Notes: generated by a model not told the origin, from the sequence alone. A stretch of DNA of 20,965 bases from Elusimicrobiota bacterium (GCA_012514595.1 JAAYZZ010000042.1:1-20965), one strand, 5' to 3'; shown: positions 1 through 7,298, numbered from the stretch's first letter. Made by a program: numbers and translations.

Positions 1-1110
1 GAAGGTCTCGACGTAGGCGGACCAGATCTGCTCGGGACTTGAGGAGCTTGGAGCGGGGAGCCCGGAGCTCTGTGCTCTCTGCTCTGTGCGGCCTGCATAT
101 TCCAGTCCTTCGACTTTCCTCTGGTCCGCATATGCCTGCGCCAGCAAGGTCTCTTTCATTTTTCTTTTGAACCACGCCGCCAGGATCAGCGAGTGATAGA
201 CCTGGCGGAGCTGGGCGAAGTTTTCCCCCTCGTTGACCTCTTTCTCGAGGACGGGGAGCACGACCTCGCGCAGGATCTGTCGGGAGATGTCAGAAGAGGG
301 ACGCCCGACACCTGACGCCTGACACCCGGGCGCCCCGGCTTCTGTGAGCTCTCGTGTGTCATGTGTCATGTGTTTTGTGTCATTTTCTCCCAGATAATCT
401 TCCTCTAACTGCACTTTTAATCTGCAGTCCACGATATATGCCTTGTTCCCGTTCGTGTAGATGCGGGCCGAGTCAGGCGAGATCCAGACCTTGTTGAAGG
501 TGTCGACGGGCACGTCGGTCGTCCCGAACTGTTCGTAGGCCGCGGCGTAGACCTTTTTCCAGAATTCCTTTCCGGTCACGGTGTCGGGGTGAAGGAGAGA
601 GGCCGTGATCTGCTTGAGAAGAAAGTCCTGGGCCAGAAGGTCGCGCCCCATGGCCGTCCCGCCGAAGGCCTCAGGCACGATGCGGTCTTTCTCGTAAGGG
701 GAGAGGTTGACCCACATCTCGTCCTCGGGCGTGGTGAGCGCGGCGAGGAAGTAGCGGATGAGCTTGGTAGAAAGATCCTGAAGAGGGGCCGTAGGGGGTT
801 GGTCGTAGGTGATAGCATTATTGCTATAATTCCCAGCAGCATCTAGGCCTTCCCCTACAACCTTCGGCCTACGACCTACAGCCTTTTCCAGATCTCCCTG
901 ATCAACGATGAACTCCATCCGAAACGGATCCTCTGGGTCCACGATGATGCCTTTGAGGACCGGGGGATTAAAGGGCGGACTTGTGAGGACCAAATTCGCA
1001 GGCAAAGGCAGGGCCTGCGCGAGGGCCGGGGAAGGCAGCAGGGTATTCATCACGAACGCGGTCAGGACCGCAAGGGCGGTCAGACGTTTTAAAAAGAAGA
1101 TAGTTATCAT
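1..1110 (-). CDS. Secreted protein of an Omnitrophota-type conserved family, C-terminus beyond the left edge
   Basis: An uninterrupted minus-strand frame of 370 codons starts at the ATG at 1110-1108 and leaves the window at base 1. The N-terminus is a signal peptide: FFLKR, a hydrophobic stretch, then PSPALAQA before a likely cleavage site. Conserved-looking blocks follow: PPFNPPVLKGIIVDPEDPFR, WVNLSPYEKDRIVPEAFG, GRDLLAQDFLLKQITAS, FGTTDVPVDTFNKVWISP and NEGENFAQLRQVYHSLILAAW. I recall this block order from hypothetical proteins common in Omnitrophota; no biochemical function is known to me. The blocks are separated by low-complexity linkers that coincide exactly with three heptamer repeat arrays (41-89, 300-386, 789-881), yet the frame stays open throughout. 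No strong ribosome binding site precedes the ATG. The plus-strand and shifted-frame readings of this stretch show none of these motifs and are shadows. Confidence 0.85.
   Translation of the reverse strand, partial: MITIFFLKRLTALAVLTAFVMNTLLPSPALAQALPLPANLVLTSPPFNPPVLKGIIVDPEDPFRMEFIVDQGDLEKAVGRRPKVVGEGLDAAGNYSNNAITYDQPPTAPLQDLSTKLIRYFLAALTTPEDEMWVNLSPYEKDRIVPEAFGGTAMGRDLLAQDFLLKQITASLLHPDTVTGKEFWKKVYAAAYEQFGTTDVPVDTFNKVWISPDSARIYTNGNKAYIVDCRLKVQLEEDYLGENDTKHMTHDTRELTEAGAPGCQASGVGRPSSDISRQILREVVLPVLEKEVNEGENFAQLRQVYHSLILAAWFKRKMKETLLAQAYADQRKVEGLEYAGRTEQRAQSSGLPAPSSSSPEQIWSAYVETF
41..89. repeat. Inverted heptamer array, GGAGC word
   Basis: Four tandem heptamers of consensus NNGGAGC (41-68) are followed directly by three of consensus TCTSTGC (69-89). 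Shifted by two bases the second set reads GCTCTNT, which is nearly the reverse complement of the first set (GCTCCNN), so the two halves can pair with little or no loop. The array lies in frame inside the minus-strand secreted protein and encodes a Ser/Pro/Ala/Gln-rich linker just before the block IWSAYVETF. Confidence 0.75.
300..386. repeat. Inverted heptamer array, GACRCCY word
   Basis: Four exact-phase heptamers of consensus GACRCCY (300-327) are followed by about 25 bp of spacer. Four heptamers of consensus YNTGTGT (353-380) and a T-rich tail come next. The reverse complement of the first arm reads as RGGYGTC units that pair with the RTGTGTC phase of the second arm. The array lies in frame in the minus-strand secreted protein, in the non-conserved linker between the EEDYLGEN and SRQILREVVLPVLEKE blocks. 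Confidence 0.8.
789..881. repeat. Inverted heptamer array, CGTAGG/CCTWCRR word
   Basis: Three heptamers resembling TCGTAGG (789-809) face four heptamers of consensus CCTWCRR (854-881) across about 44 bp of ordinary-looking sequence. TCGTAGG at 803-809 and CCTACGA at 68-74 of the 801-900 block (868-874) are exact reverse complements. The array lies in frame in the minus-strand gene and encodes the Arg/Val/Gly-rich linker that follows FIVDQGDLEK and precedes the LSTKLIRYFLAALT block. Confidence 0.75.
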
Positions 1111-1120
1111 ATTTTCTAAA

Positions 1121-1150
1121 AGTATGGCATATAAAAGATTATTTTGCCAA
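1121..1150 (-). promoter_or_regulatory. Candidate promoter for the left-edge secreted protein
   Basis: Read on the minus strand: TTGGCA (complement of 1145-1150), an 18-bp spacer, then CATACT (complement of 1121-1126) preceded by TGC, an extended -10. Transcription would start only a few bases before the ATG at 1110, giving a very short leader. The hexamers match the sigma-70 consensus 4-5 of 6 each. This rests on pattern alone. Confidence 0.4.
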
Positions 1151-1172
1151 CCAGGAGGGGAGGGCAAAAGCC

Positions 1173-1200
1173 TTCAAAAAGAGGGGTTTTATGCTAATAT
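1173..1200 (+). promoter_or_regulatory. Extended -10 promoter giving a near-leaderless transcript
   Basis: TTCAAA (1173-1178), a 16-bp spacer and TGC-TAATAT (extended -10; TAATAT at 1195-1200). The predicted start point, about 7 bases after the -10, falls at or next to the ATG at 1208. No Shine-Dalgarno sequence precedes that ATG, which fits a leaderless message. The promoter would drive the zinc-ribbon gene and probably leuS. Confidence 0.45.
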
Positions 1201-1207
1201 AGCCCCC

Positions 1208-1402
1208 ATGCCAGAGCAGGTCTGTCCGCATTGCAAGAAGCCTATCTATGATGAAGAGGCCCTTTTGTGTCATTTTTGCGGGAATTCCCTTGGGCGGTCG
1301 AGTTCCGGGGTCCTCGGTAAAATGAGCGGAGCGGGGATGAAATGGCTTTGGATCACCATTGCGACCATCATTGTTCTGAGTTTCATTATTAGCATGTTTT
1401 AA
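1208..1402 (+). CDS. Small zinc-ribbon protein with a C-terminal membrane anchor
   Basis: A 64-residue protein. Cys6, Cys9, Cys21 and Cys24 (CPHC and CHFC pairs) form a zinc-ribbon knuckle. Residues 35-43 are a Gly/Ser/Lys linker, and residues 44-63 (MKWLWITIATIIVLSFIISM) form one membrane helix, placing the ribbon probably in the cytosol. The open frame extends upstream, but that extension has no recognisable content and overlaps the divergent gene. The ATG at 1208 begins right at the ribbon, as is usual for such proteins. There is no ribosome binding site, and a promoter -10 ends 8 bases upstream. The stop lies 10 bases before leuS, so the two are probably co-transcribed. The family is widespread as uncharacterised zinc-ribbon proteins; its role is unknown. 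Confidence 0.75.
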   Translation: MPEQVCPHCKKPIYDEEALLCHFCGNSLGRSSSGVLGKMSGAGMKWLWITIATIIVLSFIISMF

Positions 1403-1412
1403 GAGGGGAGAT

Positions 1413-3950
1413 ATGCCGTATACCACCAACGATATCAAACGTGTTGAAGAAAAATGGCAGAAGTATTGGAAAGAGAATAGAGTTTTTAAGGTTTCTGAGG
1501 TCTCTAAGGGGAAGACGTCAGAGACCTTAGCGACATCAGCGACCTCTGACAGTTCCCGTCCTAAGTATTACGTCCTCGAAATGTTCCCTTACCCTTCGGG
1601 CAAGATCCACATGGGGCATGTCCGCAATTACACCATCGCGGATGTGATCGCGCGCTACAAGATGATGCGAGGCTTCAATGTCCTGCATCCCATGGGGTAT
1701 GACGCCTTTGGTCAGCCGGCCGAGAACGCGGCCATCAAGCGCGGGGTTTCCCCGTCGGAGTGGACGTATAAATGTATTGATGATATGCGTGCTGGACTGC
1801 GCAAGATGGGATTCTCCTACGACTGGGACCGGGAGCTCGCGACCTGCGACGACACTTACTACAAATGGAACCAGTGGATCTTCCTCAAGATGTTCGAGAA
1901 GGGCCTGGCCTACAAGAAGGGCTCGCCGGTCAACTGGTGTCCGTCGTGCGAGACGACGCTTGCGAATGAGGAGGTCATCGACGGTGCGTGCTGGCGCTGC
2001 AAGAACCAGGTTGTTCAAAAGGATCTCGAGCAATGGTATCTCAAGATCACCGAGTATTCCGAGACGTTGCTGGGGGATCTCCAAAAATTAGATAACTGGC
2101 CGTCCCGCGTCAAGGCCATGCAGGAGAACTGGATCGGAAAGAGTTTCGGGGCGGATATTTTCTTCAAAGTGAAGGGTTCGGAGGATGTCATTACGGTCTT
2201 TACAACCCGGCCGGATACGATCTTCGGGGCGACCTATGTGACGCTCGCGCCCGAGCATCCTTTGGTGATGAAACTCGCCAAGGGCACGGCTCAGGAGAAG
2301 GCGGTTGCGGCGTTCGTCGAGAAGAGGGCCAACACATCGAAATCCCTTCGGATGTCGGGCGACCAGAGAAAAGAAGGGGTCTTCACCGGCGGATATGCCG
2401 TCAATCCCGTCAACGGGGAAGAGATCCCGATCTGGGTCGGGGACTATGTTTTGATGGAGTACGGGACAGGGGCCATCATGGCGGTCCCGACGCATGACCA
2501 GCGCGATTTCGAGTTCGCCCGCGAGCACGGACTCCCGATGCGGATCGTGATCCAGGACCCGGCGAATCCCGGCATCGCGCCTGACAAGATGGACAAGGCC
2601 TTTGTCGATAGCGGGGCTCTTGTGAATTCCCAGCAGTTCGATGGAACGCCCAATGAAGAGGCCAAGCAGAAGATCTCCGCCTGGATGGAAGAGAACAAGA
2701 TGGGTCGCGTCTCCGTCCACTGGCGGTTGCGCGATTGGCTGATCTCTCGTCAGCGTTATTGGGGCGCGCCGATCCCGATGATCTATTGTGAGAAATGCGG
2801 CATTGTGCCTGTCCCGGAAAAGGATCTCCCGGTGCGTCTTCCCAAAGAGGCGCCGATCACGGGAGAGGGCGGGAGCCCCCTGGCCAAGGTCGACGACTTT
2901 GTGAAGGTCAAGTGTCCCCAGTGCGGTCATGACGCCCGTCGGGAGACGGACACCATGGCGACCTTCTTTGATTCGTCGTGGTATTTTCTTCGGTATTGCG
3001 ACGCCCACAATGACAAGGCCATCTTCGACAAGGACAAGGCGGCCTACTGGATGCCGGTGGATCAGTACATCGGCGGGATCGAGCACGCGATCCTGCATCT
3101 TTTGTACTCGCGATTTTTTACCAAGTTCCTCAAGGACTTGGGGCTGGTGACATGCGACGAGCCTTTTGATCGTCTCCTGACCCAGGGCATGGTCCTCAAG
3201 GAGGGGGAGGTCATGTCCAAATCCAAGGGGAATGTGGTGGATCCGGATGAGGTCATCGCCAAATACGGGGCGGATACGCTTCGGATGTTCATCCTTTTTG
3301 CCGCGCCGCCCGAGGATGAACTCGAGTGGAATCCGGCGGGACTCGAGGGGAACTGGAGGTTCCTGAACCGTGTGTGGAATACGGTGGAAGAGCAATATGT
3401 CCCCGGGGCGGCAGATCCCGCTGTTCTCGACGATGAGGGGAAGAAGTTGGAATTTGAGCGCAATTTGGCGGTCAAACGTGTTACTGACGGCATGGAGGGC
3501 GGTTTTAAGTTCAATACAGCGATCTCTGCCGTGATGGTTTTAATGAATGCTGTTGATAGGTATCGTAATTCTCCTCTGGCGCCCAATCTTACCATTTTGG
3601 AGCGGCAAGCCCTTCTCAATAGAGCGCTTGAGACCGTCGTCCTTTTGTTGTCTCCTTTTGTTCCTCATGTTGCCGAGGAGCTCTGGCAGAAAATGGGCAA
3701 GACCGAGAAGACCGTGGCCTTTATTCCATGGCCAGAGCTCGACGAGTCCGCTCTCAAGACCGACACGGTCACGATCGTGGCCCAGGTGAACGGGAAGGTG
3801 CGCGGCGAGTTCACGGTCCCGCGCGATGCGGATGAGTCCGTGCTCCGTCCCATCGTCCTGGCGGATGCCGGCGTCCAGCGCCATGTCGCGGGAAAGGCGA
3901 TCCGCAAGGTCATCGTCGTCAAGAACAAGCTTGTCAGCATCGTTGTTTGA
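1413..3950 (+). CDS. leuS: Leucyl-tRNA synthetase
   Basis: 845 residues, close to the usual 800-870. This class I synthetase charges tRNA-Leu with leucine and edits mischarged tRNA. The HIGH-type motif is PYPSGKIHMGHVRNYT (HMGH at 66-69). The zinc knuckle has Cys176/179/193/196. The CP1 editing domain carries TTRPDT (264-269) and the conserved Asp362 in HDQRD. A second Cys cluster is at 459/462/501/504. The KMSKS loop is MSKSKGN (601-607) with Val instead of the first Lys. The anticodon-binding and C-terminal domains are complete (QVNGKVRGEF). A good ribosome binding site (AGAGGGGA) precedes the ATG. Oddity: between VFK and the conserved KYYVLEMFPYPSG there are about 25 residues where E. coli LeuRS has 9. 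The excess is Ser/Thr/Glu-rich and is encoded by a nonamer repeat array (1488-1553). Confidence 0.97.
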   Translation: MPYTTNDIKRVEEKWQKYWKENRVFKVSEVSKGKTSETLATSATSDSSRPKYYVLEMFPYPSGKIHMGHVRNYTIADVIARYKMMRGFNVLHPMGYDAFGQPAENAAIKRGVSPSEWTYKCIDDMRAGLRKMGFSYDWDRELATCDDTYYKWNQWIFLKMFEKGLAYKKGSPVNWCPSCETTLANEEVIDGACWRCKNQVVQKDLEQWYLKITEYSETLLGDLQKLDNWPSRVKAMQENWIGKSFGADIFFKVKGSEDVITVFTTRPDTIFGATYVTLAPEHPLVMKLAKGTAQEKAVAAFVEKRANTSKSLRMSGDQRKEGVFTGGYAVNPVNGEEIPIWVGDYVLMEYGTGAIMAVPTHDQRDFEFAREHGLPMRIVIQDPANPGIAPDKMDKAFVDSGALVNSQQFDGTPNEEAKQKISAWMEENKMGRVSVHWRLRDWLISRQRYWGAPIPMIYCEKCGIVPVPEKDLPVRLPKEAPITGEGGSPLAKVDDFVKVKCPQCGHDARRETDTMATFFDSSWYFLRYCDAHNDKAIFDKDKAAYWMPVDQYIGGIEHAILHLLYSRFFTKFLKDLGLVTCDEPFDRLLTQGMVLKEGEVMSKSKGNVVDPDEVIAKYGADTLRMFILFAAPPEDELEWNPAGLEGNWRFLNRVWNTVEEQYVPGAADPAVLDDEGKKLEFERNLAVKRVTDGMEGGFKFNTAISAVMVLMNAVDRYRNSPLAPNLTILERQALLNRALETVVLLLSPFVPHVAEELWQKMGKTEKTVAFIPWPELDESALKTDTVTIVAQVNGKVRGEFTVPRDADESVLRPIVLADAGVQRHVAGKAIRKVIVVKNKLVSIVV
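1488..1553. repeat. Inverted nonamer array inside leuS
   Basis: On the plus strand, 9-nt words of consensus TYAGMGACM occupy 1518-1526, 1527-1535 and 1536-1544, with a degenerate fourth at 1545-1553. Upstream, the reverse complement of 1490-1507 gives two more copies (TCAGAAACC, TTAGAGACC), so the arms are inverted around an 8-10 base loop. A 9-nt period keeps the reading frame, and the element encodes residues about 26-47 of LeuRS, a poorly conserved surface loop ahead of the HIGH motif. Confidence 0.75.
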
Positions 3951-3978
3951 CCTCCATCACCCCCGGGGTGAAGGAGGT
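3950..3978. repeat. 29-bp palindromic element, intergenic copy
   Basis: Fourteen-base arms (ACCTCCATCACCCC and its near complement GGGGTGAAGGAGGT) flank one base, with a single mismatched pair. The first base is the last base of the leuS stop codon. The right arm supplies GGAGG upstream of the flavoprotein gene, but a second GGAGGG at 3982-3987 is better placed for initiation. The same 29-mer recurs at 18527-18555 with 27 of 29 bases identical. Confidence 0.85.
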
Positions 3979-3991
3979 AAGGGAGGGAAAG

Positions 3992-4579
3992 ATGAAAGTC
4001 GTGGCCTTTAACGGAAGCGCGCGCAGTCATGGGAACACCGCGATCCTGATCCGGGCCGTTCTTGCTGAACTGGAAAAGAACGGCATCGGGACAGAAATGG
4101 TCGAGCTCGCCGGCGCGCCCTTGCGCGGCTGCACGGCGTGCTATCACTGTTACAAGGCCAAGGACAGGCGGTGCGTTGTCGGGACGGATGCCTTTAATCA
4201 GCATCTTCAGAAGATGATCGAGGCCGATGCGATCATCCTGGGGTCGCCGGTCTATGTGGCGGATGTCTCCTCTGAGATGAAGGCCCTGATCGACCGGGCG
4301 TGTCTGGTGACCCGCGCCAACGGGAACCTCCTGCGCCGCAAGATCGGGGCGGGGATTGTCTGCGCCCGCCGGGGAGGCGCGATCCACGCCTTTGATAGCC
4401 TCAACCATTTCTTTCTCATCTCCGAGATGGTCGTCGTCGGGTCCAATTACTGGAATGTGGGACATGGACGTCAGCCCGGAGAGGTGGAGCAGGACGCTGA
4501 AGGCATGGAGACCATGCGCCTTCTCGGCGAGAATATGGCATGGGTTCTCAAGAAATTGAGATGCCCGGGCAGGGATTAA
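3992..4579 (+). CDS. Flavodoxin-fold NAD(P)H-dependent FMN reductase / iron-sulfur flavoprotein
   Basis: 195 residues. The N-terminal FMN phosphate loop is FNGSARSHGNTAIL (6-19), and the second FMN-contact segment is GSPVYVADVSSEMKALIDR. Between them Cys47, Cys50, Cys53 and Cys61 (CTACYHC, then C) resemble the compact Cys motif of Isf-type iron-sulfur flavoproteins. The fold suggests cytosolic two-electron reduction of a quinone, iron or small molecule using FMN; the actual substrate cannot be told. The ATG at 3992 is chosen because GGAGGG lies 4-9 bases upstream and homologues begin MKVVAFNGS. The frame stays open back to 3947, but that part is the palindromic element. It follows leuS by 41 bp with no terminator of the usual hairpin plus T-run form. 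Confidence 0.85.
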   Translation: MKVVAFNGSARSHGNTAILIRAVLAELEKNGIGTEMVELAGAPLRGCTACYHCYKAKDRRCVVGTDAFNQHLQKMIEADAIILGSPVYVADVSSEMKALIDRACLVTRANGNLLRRKIGAGIVCARRGGAIHAFDSLNHFFLISEMVVVGSNYWNVGHGRQPGEVEQDAEGMETMRLLGENMAWVLKKLRCPGRD

Positions 4580-4631
4580 GAAGAATCTGGCTGATACCAC
4601 GAAGGTATGATGATTCCCGGACAAGGAGGAA

Positions 4632-6569
4632 ATGATGCTGCAGCGGATCGTTGGTTTCTTGAGCGCCCGTCCTACTTCTTTGCGTAAGACCACTATCGCC
4701 CTTGGGGCCTTGGCCATCGGTTTATGGGTGACGCTCTTCCTGGATTCCCCCGAGAGCCGCTTGACCCGCCAGCATTCCTCCAAAGACGCGAATTATTTCT
4801 ACCGCCTATCGAAAGTTTACGATCAGCAGAAAGATTACCGCAAGGTCCTGGAGGCCGCTCAAAGGGCTGTTGAGATCGACCCGGATTTTGGGAAGGCGCA
4901 TATCATGCTCGGGGTCGCTTTGATCGAGCGGGGAGAGTTCAGGCGTGCTATGGGTGTCTTTGAGAGCGCCCGGGAAAAGATCAAGAATGACCCTTCGAAT
5001 CTGGCTGTTATCAATGTGAACTTGGGGGTTATTCATTGGAAAGAAAGGAACCCGGAACTATCATGGGAATATTATAACAAGGCGCTCCCATGGAAGGCTT
5101 CCGTTGATCGTGACGCCTGGATCGATTCTCCGAGAAAGAACACATACTATGTTGAGCGGAACGATAAAGAAGGCTTTATGGAACTTTATCGTCAGAGCCA
5201 CAAAGGAGAAGCGGCTTGGGGATGGCCGGAGCAGTTGAAGGCCCGGCACCGTGAGGCCACCACTGATAGTTGGTGGCCTGGGAGCCGGGAGAAACGATAC
5301 CGTGAGAACAAGGAGATGTTCTTCAAGAATATCGGGTCTCCTTATGACTATGTCTATGCGGCGATCTTTTCTGTTACATTGCGGCAAATGGGGCGCTGGG
5401 AGGAGGCCGTCAAAGTGCTGCGGTGGATGGAGAAGCTTCTCATGTCTGATGCGTATCGTGAGTGGCGCGTCGAGAGTGAAGGCTGGGTTCTTCGGGCAAC
5501 AGGCCAGACAGACCGCGCGGTCCGGCTGGTGGATAAATTCTCCGGGGATTTTCCGGAGCTGATGCCAACGGAGGAGGCCTTGCTGGTCAAGGCCGATCTC
5601 TATGAGGAGGCCGGCAGGTATCAGGAACAGCAGAAGGCTTTGCGCGAAGTGGTCAGGTTATGTCCTGATTGTGATTACGCCCTGACGGCGATGCGGTTGT
5701 TGCATAACAGTTTTCTTCATTCGGGACATATCAAAGAGGCGTCTGATTGGTTTTTTAAGGCGCAGGAAATGGAGAGGCCCCGGACCTTGGAGTTAGGCAT
5801 GCTCAGGGTGTTCGTAACGGCCTCTTTTGTCCTTTTGTTTTATGGCGGTCTTTTTATATTGTTATCGCGCTCGTTCTTTTCGTCGAAGCGTGCCTCTTCA
5901 GAAAAAAGATTCAGAACGTGGCATGCCGCCGGAATCCTGTACGCGTGGTTGTCGTTTCCTGTGCTTGCATATGTTTCTCTTGTTTTGATGGGATCGATGA
6001 CGGGTTGTTATATCTTCAATCCGCTCTTTGCACCGATCTGGACCCTGGCGGTTCTTTCAGTGATCATCATTTTCTTGTGGCGCAGAGAATATGGATTCAC
6101 CATGCAAGAGGCGGGATGGAGTGGCCAGAGCGTCCTCCCTTCCTTAGGGCTTTCGCTTGGCGCGGTCTTTGTTGTAAGCCTGATCCGTTATGGTTACGAG
6201 CTTGCTCTAAAGGCTCGATGGACGTGGCCGATGCATTATACGGAACTTTACGCGGCCAAGACCGGGATCGTTGCGGCGGATTTGGTAACTCATCTTGTTT
6301 TCTGGGGAATGGTATTGGTGATCATTCCATTCTGCGCCGCGGTCTTTCTTTACATGTACCTTTTTAATTTTATCAAGCGATGGACCAATGTATTTTGGGC
6401 GGTCTTGATCTGCGGCATCGTTGGGGCCTCGTCTATTTTTGTCCACCCCGTGCGAGGGTTTGGCATTTTTGTTGCTGTAACACTCTTGGGGATCGTCTAT
6501 GCGAGAAGTCGTCTGCTTTGGCCTTGTCTTGCAGGCTGTGCGGCGATCGTCTTTTTTCTTATCCTGTAG
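4632..6569 (+). CDS. TPR-repeat membrane protein with a degenerate CPBP-protease-like C-terminus
   Basis: 645 residues. There is one membrane helix at about 21-37, then a soluble region of TPR-like helices (about 52-115, 235-300, 312-380; for example DYRKVLEAAQRAVEIDPDFGKAHIMLGVAL). Six or more membrane segments follow from about 391 to the end. The last 90 residues align by eye with the CPBP (CAAX protease/bacteriocin-processing) core. PFCAA (566-570) sits where the catalytic Glu-Glu pair belongs, SSIFVHP keeps one His (605), and LWPCLAGCAA (629-638) lacks the final His and Asn. It is therefore probably not an active protease; the soluble TPR part may bind a partner. A perfect GGAGG lies 2 bases from the first ATG and 5 from the second (4635), so the second may be used. 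The gene contains a hairpin at 5254-5279. Its GC looks lower than its neighbours, especially after 5800. Confidence 0.75.
   Translation: MMLQRIVGFLSARPTSLRKTTIALGALAIGLWVTLFLDSPESRLTRQHSSKDANYFYRLSKVYDQQKDYRKVLEAAQRAVEIDPDFGKAHIMLGVALIERGEFRRAMGVFESAREKIKNDPSNLAVINVNLGVIHWKERNPELSWEYYNKALPWKASVDRDAWIDSPRKNTYYVERNDKEGFMELYRQSHKGEAAWGWPEQLKARHREATTDSWWPGSREKRYRENKEMFFKNIGSPYDYVYAAIFSVTLRQMGRWEEAVKVLRWMEKLLMSDAYREWRVESEGWVLRATGQTDRAVRLVDKFSGDFPELMPTEEALLVKADLYEEAGRYQEQQKALREVVRLCPDCDYALTAMRLLHNSFLHSGHIKEASDWFFKAQEMERPRTLELGMLRVFVTASFVLLFYGGLFILLSRSFFSSKRASSEKRFRTWHAAGILYAWLSFPVLAYVSLVLMGSMTGCYIFNPLFAPIWTLAVLSVIIIFLWRREYGFTMQEAGWSGQSVLPSLGLSLGAVFVVSLIRYGYELALKARWTWPMHYTELYAAKTGIVAADLVTHLVFWGMVLVIIPFCAAVFLYMYLFNFIKRWTNVFWAVLICGIVGASSIFVHPVRGFGIFVAVTLLGIVYARSRLLWPCLAGCAAIVFFLIL
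5254..5279. repeat. Perfect 9-bp hairpin within the TPR/CPBP-like gene
   Basis: AGGCCACCA (5254-5262) and TGGTGGCCT (5271-5279) are exact reverse complements around an 8-base loop. The hairpin is in frame and encodes roughly EATTDSWWPG at residues 208-217, between the first TPR group and the next helical region. It could be chance or another in-frame palindromic element. Confidence 0.6.
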
Positions 6570-6592
6570 GATGTTTTAATTTGAGGTAGAAA

Positions 6593-7297
6593 ATGGCGTA
6601 TTCAAGTGTCGCCCAGCTTATCGATCATTCGCTCCTTCATCCCGCGGTCACCGATGCGGACATCGAGGCGGGTTGCCGTCTCGCGGATCAGTACCGCGTC
6701 AAGACCGTGTGCGTGAAGCCTTACTGTATCCCCAAAGTCAAAGAGATCCTGCGCCATTCTCCCGTCGGGATCTGCGCGGTCGTGGGGTTCCCGCACGGGA
6801 ATTCCTCTACAGAGATGAAGCTGCGCGAGACCCAGGAGGCCTTGAACGCCGGGGCGAGCGAGATCGACATGGTCATCAATATCGGCAAGGCCAAGAGCGG
6901 CGCCTGGGACTATGTGAAGGCCGAGATCTCGTTCCTGCAGAAGACCTGCGCGCGAAAGAGCGCTCTCCTTAAGGTCATCTTTGAGAATGATTTTCTGATG
7001 GACGAGGAGATCGTCCGTCTTTGTGAGATCTGCAATGAGGTCCGCCCGGCGTTCGTCAAGACATCGACGGGCTATGGGTTCGTGAAACAGGCGGACGGCT
7101 CTTACAATTACAAGGGTGCGACCGAGCATCATGTGCAGTTGATGCGCCGGCATTGCACCGCCTCGGTCCAGATCAAGGCCGCGGGGGGTATCCGCACACT
7201 GGATGATCTTTTGAAGTTCCGGGATCTTGGTTGCGCGCGCATTGGCGCGACCGCGACGGAGGCGATCCTGGAAGAGGCGAGGAAGAGGGGGCTGTAA
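6593..7297 (+). CDS. deoC: Deoxyribose-phosphate aldolase
   Basis: 234 residues, a full-length class I aldolase TIM barrel. It cleaves 2-deoxyribose-5-phosphate to glyceraldehyde-3-phosphate and acetaldehyde in deoxynucleoside breakdown. The catalytic residues are visible: Schiff-base Lys156 in FVKTSTGYG, the partner Lys195 in IKAAGGIRT, and Asp92 in SEIDMVINIG. The family motifs IDHSLLHP, VCVKP and VVGFPHG are intact. GAGGT lies 5 bases before the ATG. The gene sits 23 bp after the TPR membrane protein and 35 bp before the endonuclease Q gene, all on the same strand, so one transcript is likely. No pentomutase or nucleoside phosphorylase gene is nearby. Confidence 0.96.
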   Translation: MAYSSVAQLIDHSLLHPAVTDADIEAGCRLADQYRVKTVCVKPYCIPKVKEILRHSPVGICAVVGFPHGNSSTEMKLRETQEALNAGASEIDMVINIGKAKSGAWDYVKAEISFLQKTCARKSALLKVIFENDFLMDEEIVRLCEICNEVRPAFVKTSTGYGFVKQADGSYNYKGATEHHVQLMRRHCTASVQIKAAGGIRTLDDLLKFRDLGCARIGATATEAILEEARKRGL

Positions 7298-7298
7298 A

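Noticed and set aside
300..386. CRISPR-like array
   Set aside because: Words are 7 nt with no unique spacers between units, and no cas gene is nearby; the structure is an inverted short-word array.
589..846. Plus-strand frame within the left-edge region
   Set aside because: The minus-strand frame continues through it with conserved-looking blocks and a signal peptide; this one has no motif or start signal.
2088..3395. A 435-codon minus-strand frame opposite leuS
   Set aside because: leuS has every motif of its family here; the antisense translation has none.
3947..3991. TTG start extending the flavoprotein by 15 residues
   Set aside because: The extension is the palindromic element; the ATG at 3992 has a proper ribosome binding site and fits family starts.
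4586..4611. Possible promoter before the TPR membrane gene (TATGAT at 4606-4611)
   Set aside because: The -10 is fair, but there is no -35 at a usable distance, so it is not listed.
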